Of a stretch of DNA of 64,000 nt, positions 32,358 through 41,634 are shown piece after piece. The notes under the pieces are model-generated. The model had not been told where the DNA came from. It did no database searches and saw only the letters and a program-made list of their open reading frames with translations. The translations under genes and the position numbers were made by a program. The DNA is taken from positions 185,779 through 249,778 of the forward strand of contig JAPPBN010000046.1 of the NCBI GenBank assembly GCA_026705025.1, in the 5' to 3' direction. The DNA comes from Bin125 sp026705025 (GTDB lineage Bacteria > Chloroflexota > Dehalococcoidia > Bin125). Position 1 is the first letter of the stretch. Each line of letters opens with the position of its first letter.

Positions 32358-32885
32358 ATGAACGTCCAACAACTGCTGATTCATTTCATGGATTCGCTGC
32401 ACAACGGTTACATTGCGGCGCTCGACGACCTGGACGACGACCAGCTCAACTGGCGCTACGACGACAATGCCGTCTCGCCCGGATTTCATGCCTGGCACTA
32501 CGTCCGAACCAAGGACAACATCGTCAACTTCGTCTGTCAGGACCGCAAGCCGCCGGTCTGGCTGCGGCAGGGACTGAATGAGTCCTGGGGTTTCCCAAAG
32601 GTGGCGCAGGGCACCGATATGGAGCGGGGCGAGGCGCAGAGCCTGCGCATCCCTTCGACCGGCGACCTGATCGGCTACTTCAACGACGTCCATGAGGACG
32701 TGATGGGATATCTGAACGCCTCGACCGACGCCGACCTGGCGGAGACGGTGCGCGTGGTCCAGTTCGGACATCAGGCCAAGTCGCAGCAAATCCTGCAGAC
32801 CTGCATCGCGCACGGCAACGGACACCTCGGCCAGATCCTCAACACCCGATCCGTCATGGGCTACCCCGCGCGGATCGATTTCTAG
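32358..32885 (+). CDS. DinB-like four-helix metalloprotein
   Basis: A 175-residue protein with the DinB/YfiT helical-bundle pattern. Potential metal-binding histidines appear in HAWHYVRTKDN near residue 45 and in the C-terminal HGNGHLGQI. The family includes bacillithiol- and mycothiol-dependent transferases and many uncharacterised proteins. AGGAGG lies before the start (at about 32346) directly after the stop of the preceding LLM gene, so co-transcription is expected. Function is unknown. Confidence 0.78.
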   Translation: MNVQQLLIHFMDSLHNGYIAALDDLDDDQLNWRYDDNAVSPGFHAWHYVRTKDNIVNFVCQDRKPPVWLRQGLNESWGFPKVAQGTDMERGEAQSLRIPSTGDLIGYFNDVHEDVMGYLNASTDADLAETVRVVQFGHQAKSQQILQTCIAHGNGHLGQILNTRSVMGYPARIDF

Positions 32886-32912
32886 TTCAGCGAGCAGCCG
32901 AAGGGCCGTGTC

Positions 32913-33911
32913 ATGAAGATCAGCGACAACGTGCGGATGGTGCCGATTCCGGAGGATCAGCCGATGCGGCCGACCTCGACCAACATCTACATCATCGGCC
33001 AACGAGGCGGCCAGACTCTGACCATTGACTCGGGCGAAGCGATCGACAAGTTCCGCTGGATGCTGCGCGGCTATCTCGCCGCGATTGACCACTCGGAGAT
33101 CGGCGTCGCCGCAATCACACACCACCATTTCGACCACTCCGGCAACCTCAAGCATGTCAACGAGCACCTCAAGGCGGATATCGCCGTACCGGAGAACGGC
33201 GTGCGACTGCTGCGCGGGCGATTGCCCAAGGACGGCGTCAAGACCTACTCGGACGGAGATGAGATCAACCTCGACGGAGGCATCCGGGTCCAGGTGATGA
33301 CCAGCCCCGGCCACTCGGTCGACTCGCTCTGTTACTACCTCGAGGAGGAAGGCATCCTCTTCACGGGCGACACGATCCTGGGCAACACGACCACGGTGGT
33401 CGGCGACGTCAACTCCTACATGGCCTCGCTGCGCCGGCTGCTCGAGCTGCCAAACGTCAAGGTGCTCTGCCCGGGTCACGGCCCGCTGATCACCGATACC
33501 GAGGACGCCAAAGCCCGCGATCGGCTCGAGATGTATGTCGCTCACCGCCAGATGCGCGAGGACCAGATTCTCGAACAGCTGCAAGACGGCGAACCAAAGA
33601 CATCGTGGCAGATCATGGAGTCGATCTACGGCGACTCGATCGACAAGCGCCTGCGCCGAGCGGCGGACGGCAACGTCCAGGCTCATCTCAAGAGCCTGCA
33701 GAAGTCGGGCGTGGTGCGGGCGTCGCGGGGCGAGAAGAAGCGGCCCAATCCCGCCACGGTCGCCAAGAACAGGGCCAAAGAATCGGCCAACCGCAAGATC
33801 ATCCAACAGGGCAAGCGCCTGGACAAAGCCCAGCGCGCAAAGATCCTGGCGCAGCAGGAGAATCCACCGACCGATCAGTGGAAGAAGCCACCGACGTATC
33901 AGTTGCGGTAA
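32913..33911 (+). CDS. MBL-fold metallo-hydrolase, LACTB2-like
   Basis: A 332-residue hydrolase with the dinuclear zinc motif THHHFDHSGN, then SPGHSVDSLCYYLEEEG, LFTGDTILG and CPGHGPL. The middle part (residues 210-265) forms a helical/winged-helix segment resembling the C-terminus of LACTB2 and similar hydrolases. The last 65 residues are Lys/Gln-rich. The likely activity is hydrolysis of a thioester or phosphodiester. It appears to be the third gene of an operon with the LLM and DinB-like genes. A family B hairpin follows the stop. Confidence 0.88.
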   Translation: MKISDNVRMVPIPEDQPMRPTSTNIYIIGQRGGQTLTIDSGEAIDKFRWMLRGYLAAIDHSEIGVAAITHHHFDHSGNLKHVNEHLKADIAVPENGVRLLRGRLPKDGVKTYSDGDEINLDGGIRVQVMTSPGHSVDSLCYYLEEEGILFTGDTILGNTTTVVGDVNSYMASLRRLLELPNVKVLCPGHGPLITDTEDAKARDRLEMYVAHRQMREDQILEQLQDGEPKTSWQIMESIYGDSIDKRLRRAADGNVQAHLKSLQKSGVVRASRGEKKRPNPATVAKNRAKESANRKIIQQGKRLDKAQRAKILAQQENPPTDQWKKPPTYQLR

Positions 33912-33956
33912 GAGCTCCCCCTCTGGGGGAGCTGCCGCAAAGCGGCTGAGGGGGCA
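33912..33956 (+). repeat. Family B hairpin repeat
   Basis: GAGCTCCCCC-TCT-GGGGGAGCT, then GCCGC-AAA-GCGGC and TGAGGGGGC. It directly abuts the MBL-fold gene stop. Confidence 0.85.
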
Positions 33957-34000
33957 CGCAGAGGTTCGCGCAGCCCAACAAGCCAACGAGGGAGCCAACG

Positions 34001-35089
34001 ATGCACTACGGAATCGGAATTCCCAGCTGGATCAACGCATACCAGGAGGTCCAGCTGGCGGAGGCGGCCGGATTCACCCACGCCTGGTTCTATGACTCGC
34101 AGTTGATCTACTCCGACGTCTACGCGGCCATGGCGCTGGCGGCGCATCACACGTCGACCATCAAGCTGGGCACACTGGTGGCGATTCCGTCGAACCGGAT
34201 CGCTCCAGTGACCGCATCCGCCGTCGCGTCGCTGAACAAGCTGGCGCCGGGGCGGATCATCCTCGGCATCGGCACGGGCTACACCGGTCGCAACACGATG
34301 GGTCTGCCCGCCTATCCGATTGCCCGCTACCGCGAGTATGCCCAGCAGGTGCGTGGACTGCTCAACGGCGAGGACGTGCTCTACACCGACGACATAACCG
34401 GGCAGGAGCGCTGGATCCGGCTGATCCATGGGCAGCACTCGGAGTTCCTCAACCTCGACGATTTCATCCCGATATACGTCGCCGCCAACGGACCACGAGC
34501 GATGGAGGTTGTGGGACAAGTTGGCGACGGCTGGGTCACGACCGGCATGGGGCTCAATGCTCAACAGAGCTTCCCCACGATCGCTGCCGCCGCTGAGGCG
34601 GCCGGTCGCTCCACGGAGAAGCCGTACACGGTCGGTCTGACGACTGGATTGGTCCTGCAAGACGGTGAGGGGCTCGACTCAGAACGAGTCATGCGAATCC
34701 TGGGACCGGGCATGGTCCCGGGAGTTCACGCGATGTGGGAAGCGGCCTACGGTCCTGGCGCCAACCTGGGCATGGACAACCCCGACCTCGCCGGTGAGTA
34801 CCACAACTACATCCGCGAGTACTCCGCTGCCAAGGGCACGCCCGACGACCGGCTCTACCTCGATGTCCACGAAGGCCACATGGTCTATCTCAAGCCGGGC
34901 GAAGAGCGCTTCATCTTCCCCCAGGTACTGGAGCGCAGCCTGGTGGGGACGGGGCCGGAGATCATCGAGAAAATCGAACACCTGGAATCGATCGGCGTCG
35001 ACAACATCGCCCTGACTGCTAACGACCCTGCCGGCGCGCGAGAGATCATCGACGACTTCGCCCGCGAAGTCATTCAGAAGCGCGGATAG
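34001..35089 (+). CDS. LLM-class oxidoreductase, Mer-like (paralogue 1)
   Basis: A 362-residue TIM-barrel protein of the methylenetetrahydromethanopterin reductase-like LLM group. Blocks include AGFTHAWFYDSQLIYSD, KLGTLVAIPSNRIAPVTASAVA, LGIGTGYTGRNTMGLP and PIYVAANGPRAMEVVGQVGDGWV. The cofactor is probably F420 or FMN, and the substrate is unknown. It shares most motifs with the next gene, which starts 10 bases after its stop, so the two are a recent tandem duplication in one operon. Confidence 0.9.
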   Translation: MHYGIGIPSWINAYQEVQLAEAAGFTHAWFYDSQLIYSDVYAAMALAAHHTSTIKLGTLVAIPSNRIAPVTASAVASLNKLAPGRIILGIGTGYTGRNTMGLPAYPIARYREYAQQVRGLLNGEDVLYTDDITGQERWIRLIHGQHSEFLNLDDFIPIYVAANGPRAMEVVGQVGDGWVTTGMGLNAQQSFPTIAAAAEAAGRSTEKPYTVGLTTGLVLQDGEGLDSERVMRILGPGMVPGVHAMWEAAYGPGANLGMDNPDLAGEYHNYIREYSAAKGTPDDRLYLDVHEGHMVYLKPGEERFIFPQVLERSLVGTGPEIIEKIEHLESIGVDNIALTANDPAGAREIIDDFAREVIQKRG

Positions 35090-35099
35090 GAGTGCACCG

Positions 35100-36188
35100 A
35101 TGGAGTACGGACTGCTCGTCCCCACCTACATCGACATGTGGAAGGAAGTCGTGCGCGCCGAGGAGGCGGGCTTCACCCATGCCTGGTTTCCCGACTCGCA
35201 GCTGATCTGGTCCGATTGCTACGCGGCGATGGCGCTGGCTGCCGAGCGGACCTCGACGATCAAGCTGGGCACGCTGGTCTCGATTCCCTCGAACCGGATC
35301 GCGCCGGTCACGGCGTCGGCCATTGCGACGATCAACAAGCTCGCGCCGGGTCGCACGATCCTGGCGCTGGGTACGGGCTATACGGGCCGCAACACGATGG
35401 GTCTGCCCTCGTACCCGGTGCGGAAGTTCCGCGAATATGCGCAGCAGGTCCGCGATCTGCTCGACGGCAAGGACATCCTGCACACCGACGACGTCACCGG
35501 TCGTGAGACCTGGATCCGTTTGATCCATCCCGACCATCCGGATTTCTACAACATCAAGGACCACATCCCGATCTATCTCGCGGCCAACGGTCCAAGGGCG
35601 ACGGCAGTGGTTGGCGAAATCGGCGACGGATTCGTCACCGCTGGCACCGGACCGTGGCTCGACTCGGCCTTCCCGATCATCGAGAACGCCGCGCGCTCTG
35701 CGGGCCGCTCGACCGAGAAGCCATACACGGTTGGGTTGGTCGGGGCGTGCGTGCTTGAGGACGGCGAGGACATCATGTCGGAGCGCGTCGTCCACCGCGC
35801 CGGCGCAGTGGCGGCAGTCAACAACCACACGATCTGGGAGTCCGAGTACGGCGGCTGGGGCGGCAACCTCAAGGGCGTGAATCCGGACCTCGCAGCCGAG
35901 TACAACCAGTACATCACCGAGTACGCCGAAGAGCGCGGTCGACCGTTGGATCGGCTCTATCTCGACGTGCACGAAGGCCACTACAGCTACCTAAAGGAGG
36001 GCGAGGCGCGTTTTGTCACTCGCGACCGACTCGATGACATGATCATCGGGACGCCCGATCAGATCATCGAGAAGGCGGAGCAGGCGGAGGCCAGCGGCGT
36101 CGACCATCTCGCCATGACGGCGCTGGACCCGGCGGCCGCCAACGACCTGATCGATGAGCTGGCGCCGATCATCGCACGGACGACTTAG
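35100..36188 (+). CDS. LLM-class oxidoreductase, Mer-like (paralogue 2)
   Basis: A 362-residue paralogue of the preceding gene with identical length. Matching blocks are AGFTHAWFPDSQLIWSD, KLGTLVSIPSNRIAPVTASAIA, LGTGYTGRNTMGLPSYPV and PIYLAANGPRATAVVGEIGDGFV. The C-terminal half has diverged (for example HRAGAVAAVNNHTIWES), suggesting different substrates. TAGGAG is well placed before ATG 35100. A family B repeat begins at its stop codon. Confidence 0.9.
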   Translation: MEYGLLVPTYIDMWKEVVRAEEAGFTHAWFPDSQLIWSDCYAAMALAAERTSTIKLGTLVSIPSNRIAPVTASAIATINKLAPGRTILALGTGYTGRNTMGLPSYPVRKFREYAQQVRDLLDGKDILHTDDVTGRETWIRLIHPDHPDFYNIKDHIPIYLAANGPRATAVVGEIGDGFVTAGTGPWLDSAFPIIENAARSAGRSTEKPYTVGLVGACVLEDGEDIMSERVVHRAGAVAAVNNHTIWESEYGGWGGNLKGVNPDLAAEYNQYITEYAEERGRPLDRLYLDVHEGHYSYLKEGEARFVTRDRLDDMIIGTPDQIIEKAEQAEASGVDHLAMTALDPAAANDLIDELAPIIARTT

Positions 36189-36232
36189 ACCTCCCCCTCT
36201 GGGGGAGGTGTCACGAAGTGACGGAGGGGGCT
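36188..36232 (+). repeat. Family B hairpin repeat
   Basis: ACCTCCCCC-TCT-GGGGGAGGT, then GTCAC-GAA-GTGAC, GGAGGGGGC. It bridges the LLM stop and the hydrolase start, whose ATG is only a few bases beyond. The second stem differs in sequence from other copies but keeps pairing. Confidence 0.85.
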
Positions 36233-36236
36233 GGCG

Positions 36237-36875
36237 ATGGAGATTCCGCTGACCTGGAATCTGCCCGCGGCTCCGCCGGCGCCGACGCTGGTGCTGACGC
36301 ATGGCGCGGGTGCGTCGTCGACGCATCCCAATACCAATGCGCTGGCGGAGCTGATCGCCAATCGGGGCGTGCGCGTGGCGCGGTTCGATTTCCCCTACAT
36401 GCGCCGCGCCATGGCCGAAGGGCGAAGACCGTGGCCGCCCGATCCTGAGGACGTGCTCGCGGGGACGTGGGTGCAGGTGATCCAGCAGCTTGCCGAACAG
36501 GGCGTGCCGACTTCGAAGCTGTTCTTTGGCGGACGCAGCATGGGCGGACGGATTGCCAGCTACATCGCCGACGCGGTCGAGCCGGCCGGCATGGTCTGCA
36601 TCAGCTACCCGTTCCATGCTCCGAACAACCCGTCATCGGCGATCACCATTCACCTGCAACAACTGGCGACGCCGACCCTGATCGTGCAGGGGGAGCGGGA
36701 CGAGTACGGGACGCGGGAGGAGGTCGAAGCCTACGATCTCTCGCCGGCGGTTCAGGTGAGCTGGATTCCCGACGGCAACCATGGGCTCGTGCCTCGGAAG
36801 CGGTCCGGGCATACGGAAGAGGGGAATCGGGAGTTGGCGGCGGATGCGATCGCGGAGTTCATTCTCGCCAGATGA
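36237..36875 (+). CDS. Alpha/beta hydrolase (KANL3/Tex30-like)
   Basis: A 212-residue alpha/beta hydrolase. LVLTHGAGASSTHPNT provides the oxyanion region, the nucleophile elbow is GGRSMGGR with Ser near residue 100, LIVQGERDEYG carries the Asp/Glu region and PDGNHGL the catalytic His. This matches the small KANL3/Tex30 or dienelactone-hydrolase-like group. Substrate is unknown. The start lies in the end of a hairpin repeat whose AGGGGGC may act as RBS. The 3' end overlaps the convergent nitroreductase gene by 17 bases. Confidence 0.87.
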   Translation: MEIPLTWNLPAAPPAPTLVLTHGAGASSTHPNTNALAELIANRGVRVARFDFPYMRRAMAEGRRPWPPDPEDVLAGTWVQVIQQLAEQGVPTSKLFFGGRSMGGRIASYIADAVEPAGMVCISYPFHAPNNPSSAITIHLQQLATPTLIVQGERDEYGTREEVEAYDLSPAVQVSWIPDGNHGLVPRKRSGHTEEGNRELAADAIAEFILAR

Positions 36876-37392
36876 CGTCGGCGGGACGGCGTTCGGCGGG
36901 CATCTCGCGCATCTCCTCGGGCGCGTAGCCGAGGTAGAGGTAGGCGACGATCCGGTCCTGTTCGCCGATGCCGAGCCAGCGCTTGGCGGCGGGATTCTCA
37001 GCCAACGCGCCGGTGCTCCACTTCGTGGCGAGGCCTCTGGCGGTTGCGGCGAGCATCATGTTCTGCACCGCGCAGCAGACGGCGGCGTAGTCTTCCTGGT
37101 CGCGGATTGGATCGTCGAGCACCGCCTGCTGGGTGATGGCGACGAACAGGGGCGAGCGCATCAGCTTGCCGCGTGGATCCTTGGCGAACTCGCCTCCGCC
37201 GGCGAGAATCGCGTCGCACATCTCCTCGCGGGCGGTGCCGGAGACGACGTGGAAGCGCCAGGGCTCGGTGTGCTTGTGCGTCGGCGCCCAGCGCGCTGCC
37301 TCGATCAATTCCTCGACCACGCTCTGGGCGACCGGTCGATCCGAGAACACGCCGATGGTCCGGCGCTCTTTGATTGCGGTGTCGACGTCCAT
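36859..37392 (-). CDS. Nitroreductase family protein
   Basis: A 177-residue FMN-dependent nitroreductase-fold protein. It begins AIKERRTIGVFSDRPV with the FMN-phosphate-binding Arg pair, then AARWAPTHKHTEPWRF, the DYAAVCCAVQNMMLAATARGLATKW helix and LYLGYAPEE. This is the short NfnB/YdjA-like type. ATG 37392 is preceded by GGAG; a longer upstream frame runs into a family A hairpin and is unlikely to be translated. It may reduce nitro or enone compounds with NAD(P)H. Confidence 0.9.
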   Translation of the reverse strand: MDVDTAIKERRTIGVFSDRPVAQSVVEELIEAARWAPTHKHTEPWRFHVVSGTAREEMCDAILAGGGEFAKDPRGKLMRSPLFVAITQQAVLDDPIRDQEDYAAVCCAVQNMMLAATARGLATKWSTGALAENPAAKRWLGIGEQDRIVAYLYLGYAPEEMREMPAERRPADVIWRE

Positions 37393-37406
37393 TCGTGCGT
37401 CTCCTA

Positions 37407-37440
37407 CTCCCTCTCCCTCAGGGAGAGGGGACCGGAGGGG
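37407..37440 (+). repeat. Family A hairpin repeat (variant tail)
   Basis: ACTCCCTCTCCC-TCA-GGGAGAGGG followed by GACCGGAGGGG. It lies between divergent nitroreductase and MFS genes. Confidence 0.75.
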
Positions 37441-37492
37441 CAGCGCTGAGGCCACGCGACTCAGACTCGCGTCCATCATACGATCACGGAAC

Positions 37493-38794
37493 ATGATTCG
37501 TGCGGGCATCGGTCAGACGTTTGAGGCCTTTGGCGTTGGTCTCTTCCGGCTGCACTGGCTGTTGACCGTGATGGCCTTCATGTCGTTCTCGATGAACTTC
37601 ACGGTCCTGCCGATCGTCGCCTTTGACCTGGGCGGGACCAACTCGTCGGTGGCGCTGGCGATGGCTGGCAACGGGATCGCCTGGTTCTTCATCGGACCCT
37701 TCGCCGGGGCGCTGACCGACCGGTTGTCCAAGCGCCGCCTGATCGTGCTGGCGCAGACGGCGATTGCGATCAACTATGCGTTGATCGGGTTCCTGATCCT
37801 GATCGGCCGGATCGAAGTGATCTGGCTCACGGTGAGCACGCTGTTCCTGGGCGCGTGTTTCGCCTTCACCGGGCCGTCGCGCCGCGCATACGTGGCCGAC
37901 ATCGTCCCGCCGCGTCTGGTCGGCAATGGCGTTGCTCTGTTGCAGACCGGGTTGACGTTCCCGCAGTCGGTCGGTCCGGTGCTGGGGTCGCTGCTGCTGT
38001 TTGCGCCATTCATCGGGGCAGACGGCGCGTACTTCATCATGGCCGCGATCCTCGTCGTGACGATTGTGTCGTTGTACCTGATGCCGCCGGGCAGCCCGCG
38101 CAATGTTCCGCGAGGGTCGGTCACGAGGGAGCTGTTGCTGGGACTGCGCTACGCCTGGCGACAGCCGAGGCTGCGGGTGCTGCTGGCGACGCTGCTGCTG
38201 GTCTCGGCGACGGCAGGGCCGTACCAGAACGTGCTGCCCGGCCTGCTCGAGAACGTCTTCGGAATTGAGTCGAGGAATCTGGGGCTGGTGACCTGGCCGA
38301 TGGGCGTCGGTTCGTTCATTGTTGGGTTGTCGGTCGCGGGCGTGGTGGGGACTCGATGGTCGGGCGGCGTGCTGCTCGTGATGAGCTGCGCCTTCGGTCT
38401 GGGGGTAGCGCTGCTGGGGATCACGCCCAACGCGCTGATCATGCTCCCGGTGGTCCTTCTGCTGGGGTCGGGCTTCTCGGCGTTCCAGACCCTGAATACG
38501 GCGGAGGTGATCCGGCAGTCGGAGCGTGAGTATCACGGGCGGGTGACGGCGCTGACCTTTCTTCCCTTTGGCGTGCAGTCGTTCACCGGGCTCGGCTTCG
38601 GGCAGCTCGCCGACATGATCGGCGAGCAGGACGTGTTCCTGCTGATGGGATTGTCTTCGATCGCGATCAGCATCATCCTGGGCACGATCTACCTGCGGAT
38701 GAAGCCGCCCACAATCCAGGTGCAGGAAGCGGCTCAGCGGGTGATTCGCCGGACGCTTCGTCCGGTGGCTGCGGTGATGCGTCCTCAGAAGTAG
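37493..38794 (+). CDS. MFS transporter
   Basis: A 433-residue major facilitator superfamily protein, likely 12 membrane segments, of the EntS/macrolide-efflux-like branch (MFS_3). The loop between helices 2 and 3 reads GALTDRLSKRRLIVL, the motif A consensus, and ARYVADIVPP-like AYVADIVPPRLVGNGVAL follows later. The last 30 residues are a basic cytosolic tail. Transport probably goes outward, with a drug- or siderophore-like substrate, but this is only family-level inference. A family A hairpin follows the stop. Confidence 0.9.
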   Translation: MIRAGIGQTFEAFGVGLFRLHWLLTVMAFMSFSMNFTVLPIVAFDLGGTNSSVALAMAGNGIAWFFIGPFAGALTDRLSKRRLIVLAQTAIAINYALIGFLILIGRIEVIWLTVSTLFLGACFAFTGPSRRAYVADIVPPRLVGNGVALLQTGLTFPQSVGPVLGSLLLFAPFIGADGAYFIMAAILVVTIVSLYLMPPGSPRNVPRGSVTRELLLGLRYAWRQPRLRVLLATLLLVSATAGPYQNVLPGLLENVFGIESRNLGLVTWPMGVGSFIVGLSVAGVVGTRWSGGVLLVMSCAFGLGVALLGITPNALIMLPVVLLLGSGFSAFQTLNTAEVIRQSEREYHGRVTALTFLPFGVQSFTGLGFGQLADMIGEQDVFLLMGLSSIAISIILGTIYLRMKPPTIQVQEAAQRVIRRTLRPVAAVMRPQK

Positions 38795-38802
38795 GGTTTG
38801 AT

Positions 38803-38826
38803 CCCCTCTCCCAGAGGGAGAGGGAG
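38803..38826 (+). repeat. Family A hairpin repeat (core only)
   Basis: CCCCTCTCCC-AGA-GGGAGAGGG between the convergent MFS and S9 peptidase genes. It could act as a bidirectional terminator. Confidence 0.75.
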
Positions 38827-38846
38827 CAAGCGGCAACCATCACTCG

Positions 38847-40784
38847 CTAGACGTAGCGCTTGAACCACTGCACCATTCGCTCGTAGTACTCCTTGACCAG
38901 GGCGGGATCGCCGACTCGCATCATCAGGTGGGAGCAGCCGGGGAAGCGGACCATTTCGGCGGGTTTGCCTCGGTAGCGGAGGCCGGCGAAGTATTCCTCG
39001 CCCTGGGAAATGGGGACTCGCCAGTCGTGCTCCCCGTGCAGAATGAGGACCGGGCACTGGACATTCTGGACATAGGTGATCGGCGAGCGCTCGCGGTACC
39101 AGTCGAAGTTGTCGTCGGGCATGTCGCCCCACTGGTAGGAACCCCAGGACGGCCCGATGTCTGAGACGCCCCACATCGACCAGAGGTTGACCACCGGCGC
39201 ACCGGCGATGGCGGCCTTGAACCGATTGTCGTGGCCGATCAGCCAGGTGGTCATGTAGCCGCCGTAGGAGTAGCCGTGGACGCCGAGTCGGTTCGCATCG
39301 ACATACGGTCGCTCGCAGACCGCGTCCAGCGCATGCAACAGATCGAGCGAGTCCTCACCGCCCCAGTCGACGGTGACGGCGTCGGTGAACTTGGCGCCGT
39401 AGGTTGAGGAGCCGCGCGGATTGACGAAGAGGACCAGGTAGCCGGCGCCGGCGATGACCTGGTGGAGAACGTTGAAGCCCTCGCCGAAGAAACCGTTCGG
39501 CCCGCCGTGAATCTCCATGACCAGGGGATAGGACTGATCGGGGTCGAATCCCGGCGGATACATCAATCCACAGGGAATCTCCCAACCATCGCGCTCGACG
39601 GTGAAGAACTCGACCTCGCCGATGTCGTGCGCTTCGACGAAGTCCTCCGACGCATTGGTCAGCACGGCCTGCGTGTCAGCGCCGATGGCGACGATCTCGC
39701 CCGGGGCGTCAGGAGTCGTGGAGACGATCGCGATGGATCGGCCGTCGGCGGAGACGTCGAAGCCGTTGATCAGCTCCGCCTCGGCGCGGATTGCCTCGAC
39801 CGGCTCTGAGCCGTCCGACCTGACCCGGTAGACACCCGAGCGGCCACGGGCGTCGCCGGCGAAGGTGATCTCGTCGTCGTGCCAGACCATCGTCGGCGGC
39901 CCTGCGATGGGGAAGAAGCCGGTCTGCGGATTGACCGTGTCGTCGGTCAGCCGGGTGCGCTTGCCGCTGTAGCGCTCAATCCGCTCCAGGTACGGCTGAT
40001 GACGCTGGGACATGTCGGTCACGGAGACGGCTAGCGCCGCGCCATCCGGAGACCAGCACGGCTTGCCGGCGGACATCACGCCGGGAGTCAGGCGCTCGAT
40101 GTGTCCGCCCCCGACTCCCTGGGTTGACATCACACAGAGTTCCGACCCGAACGGCCGACGCTTCTCGCGATCGACGGTTCGGTCGGCGGTGAACGCGACC
40201 CAGCGCCCATCGGGGGAGACGACCGGATGAGCATGGTTGTGCGTGCCGGTGGTCAACTGCACTGCCTCGCCGCTCGCAGCGTCGATCCGGAACAGCTGGT
40301 GCCAGGCATCCTCCCGATAGCCGAGCGCGTCGCCCCGGTAGTAGGTGTCGCGCACCACGGTCGTCTTCGTGCCGTCGCGCCGGCCGCGATGCGGGTCGAT
40401 ATCGACCGTGGCGATCATCCCGGAGCCGTCGGGCAGCCAGTCGAAACCTGCGACGGCGTGCGGCAGGTCGGTCAACTGCCTCGCTTCGCCGCCGTCGGTC
40501 GGCAGCAGCCAGATCTGACGCGTGGCGTCGGGGTCGTCGGAGCCCGGGCGGAGGAACGAGAGCGCCGAGCCGTCGGGCGCCCACGATGGCGACGAATCGG
40601 ACTTGCCGGTAGTCAAACGTCGACCGTCGCCGCCCTCGAATGCAGCGGCTTCGATCCACGACACCCGCTTGCCGCCCTCAACCCGGCCGCGCACGTAGGC
40701 GACGACGGATCGGTCGGGCGAGATCGCGGGTGATCCGACGACCGGCAGTTTGTTGAGGATGTCAGGGTCGATGGGAGACTTCAT
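38847..40784 (-). CDS. S9 family prolyl oligopeptidase-like serine peptidase
   Basis: A 645-residue enzyme with an N-terminal seven-bladed-type beta-propeller (about residues 1-380, repeated SPDG/WAPDG-type strands) and a C-terminal alpha/beta hydrolase domain. The nucleophile is in GYSYGGYMTTW, LHGEHDWRVP holds the Asp and GCSHLMM the His. This is the acylaminoacyl-peptidase/DPP-like architecture. No signal peptide is evident, so it probably degrades peptides in the cytosol. It lies alone between an MFS gene and a gene-poor region. Confidence 0.95.
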   Translation of the reverse strand: MKSPIDPDILNKLPVVGSPAISPDRSVVAYVRGRVEGGKRVSWIEAAAFEGGDGRRLTTGKSDSSPSWAPDGSALSFLRPGSDDPDATRQIWLLPTDGGEARQLTDLPHAVAGFDWLPDGSGMIATVDIDPHRGRRDGTKTTVVRDTYYRGDALGYREDAWHQLFRIDAASGEAVQLTTGTHNHAHPVVSPDGRWVAFTADRTVDREKRRPFGSELCVMSTQGVGGGHIERLTPGVMSAGKPCWSPDGAALAVSVTDMSQRHQPYLERIERYSGKRTRLTDDTVNPQTGFFPIAGPPTMVWHDDEITFAGDARGRSGVYRVRSDGSEPVEAIRAEAELINGFDVSADGRSIAIVSTTPDAPGEIVAIGADTQAVLTNASEDFVEAHDIGEVEFFTVERDGWEIPCGLMYPPGFDPDQSYPLVMEIHGGPNGFFGEGFNVLHQVIAGAGYLVLFVNPRGSSTYGAKFTDAVTVDWGGEDSLDLLHALDAVCERPYVDANRLGVHGYSYGGYMTTWLIGHDNRFKAAIAGAPVVNLWSMWGVSDIGPSWGSYQWGDMPDDNFDWYRERSPITYVQNVQCPVLILHGEHDWRVPISQGEEYFAGLRYRGKPAEMVRFPGCSHLMMRVGDPALVKEYYERMVQWFKRYV

Positions 40785-41070
40785 GGATTCTTCCTACCGA
40801 GGTCGTGAACTTTGGGGTTGGACGCGGTGTTCGCAGTGCGAGGATAGGGTCGGCCCTGGATTGTCGGCGCATGGCGTGGCGCGAATTTTTTCTTCCAGCG
40901 GCGAATCCTGAGGAAATGCAGTGTTTTGCTGGAGATCGTGCGAATGGAGGGTGCAGTTTTGCGCAATTTCGTGATGGTTTTTTCGGTCTGAGACAAGTTC
41001 TGAGAGAGTAATGGAGCGCCGGGAATTGCCGAGATCCAGCATCGGATGGCGGAATCCGGCTTTCGGACCC

Positions 41071-41160
41071 GTTCGGTCCTGTTCGGCTGCGTTCGCAGCA
41101 TTCGAATGGTTGAGGCGTTCGGAGTGTTCGGTCCTGTTCGGATACGTTCGGTTCTGGACC
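41071..41160 (+). repeat. GTTCGG array with 10-bp phasing
   Basis: GTTCGG or GTTCGC begins at 41071, 41081, 41091, then at 41117, 41126, 41136 and 41146, i.e. steps of mostly 10 bases. GTTCGGTCCTGTTCGG occurs twice. Related phased repeats are at 50841-50880 and 7821-7860. Confidence 0.75.
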
Positions 41161-41403
41161 GGCTGGAGCGAGCAGGTTCGCAAGCTGCGTGGCGAGGTTT
41201 GTGCGTTGGCGTTGGCGTTCACGGCGGCAGTTCGTTGGCGTGGGCCGGGATCTGGCCGGCCGGTCGTCATTGGCAACGTCCACAATATCGCTCTGGCGTT
41301 CGATCTACGAAGATCAGATGTGTTGAGTTGCACGCAGGTTCGGGCGGGTGACGTCAACTCCTTCGCCCATGGGAGAACTGCGCGTATCCCCACGACAACC
41401 GAC

Positions 41404-41440
41404 TCCCTCTCCCCCTGGGAGAGGGCTGGGGTGAGGGCCC
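41404..41440 (+). repeat. Family A hairpin repeat
   Basis: CTCCCTCTCCC-CCT-GGGAGAGGG, then CTGGGGTGAGGGCC, in the gene-free region. Confidence 0.8.
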
Positions 41441-41486
41441 GACTGATCCTGGCTAGCTGTTCGTGCTCTCACCTTGGCCGCAGCAG

Positions 41487-41551
41487 GGCCCTCACCCTAA
41501 CCCCCCGCATCAAGTGCGGGGCAGGCTTCTCCCGCCGGGAGAGGGGACCGG
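41487..41551 (-). repeat. Inverted composite repeat (family D hairpin inside family A)
   Basis: On the plus strand: AGGGCCCTCACCCTAAC, the family D hairpin CCCCGCA-TCAAG-TGCGGGG (41503-41521), GCAGGCTTCTCCCGCCGGGAGA and GGGGACCGG. It is family A in reverse orientation, interrupted by family D. Confidence 0.75.
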
Positions 41552-41634
41552 AACAGAATCGGCGCATGTCTTCAGGCGCGGAGGGAGCTGGCAGGCGGCT
41601 GGCCTAGACTCAAGCCACGGATTGGAGTTTGACC

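Larger units (their letters stand above)
40785..41634. other. 850-base gene-free region rich in short repeats
   Basis: No reading frame here has convincing homology or codon pattern; long frames on both strands are GC artefacts. The first 250 bases are less GC-rich than the surroundings and contain T-runs. The rest holds a 10-bp phased GTTCGG array (41071-41160) and two hairpin repeats (41404-41440, 41487-41551). The last 70 bases include the RBS of the hydrolase at 41635. Confidence 0.6.

Noticed and set aside
39541..39562. tRNA-like T-arm (GGTCGAATCCC)
   Set aside because: It lies within the S9 peptidase coding sequence and no cloverleaf can be drawn around it.
40794..41393. Possible minus-strand protein in the gene-free region
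   Set aside because: The Asn/Arg-rich sequence is a translation of the phased array. No homology or RBS is visible.
41011..41607. Possible 198-residue protein in the gene-free region
   Set aside because: Its frame crosses the phased array and two hairpin repeats, has no RBS and shows no recognisable domain.
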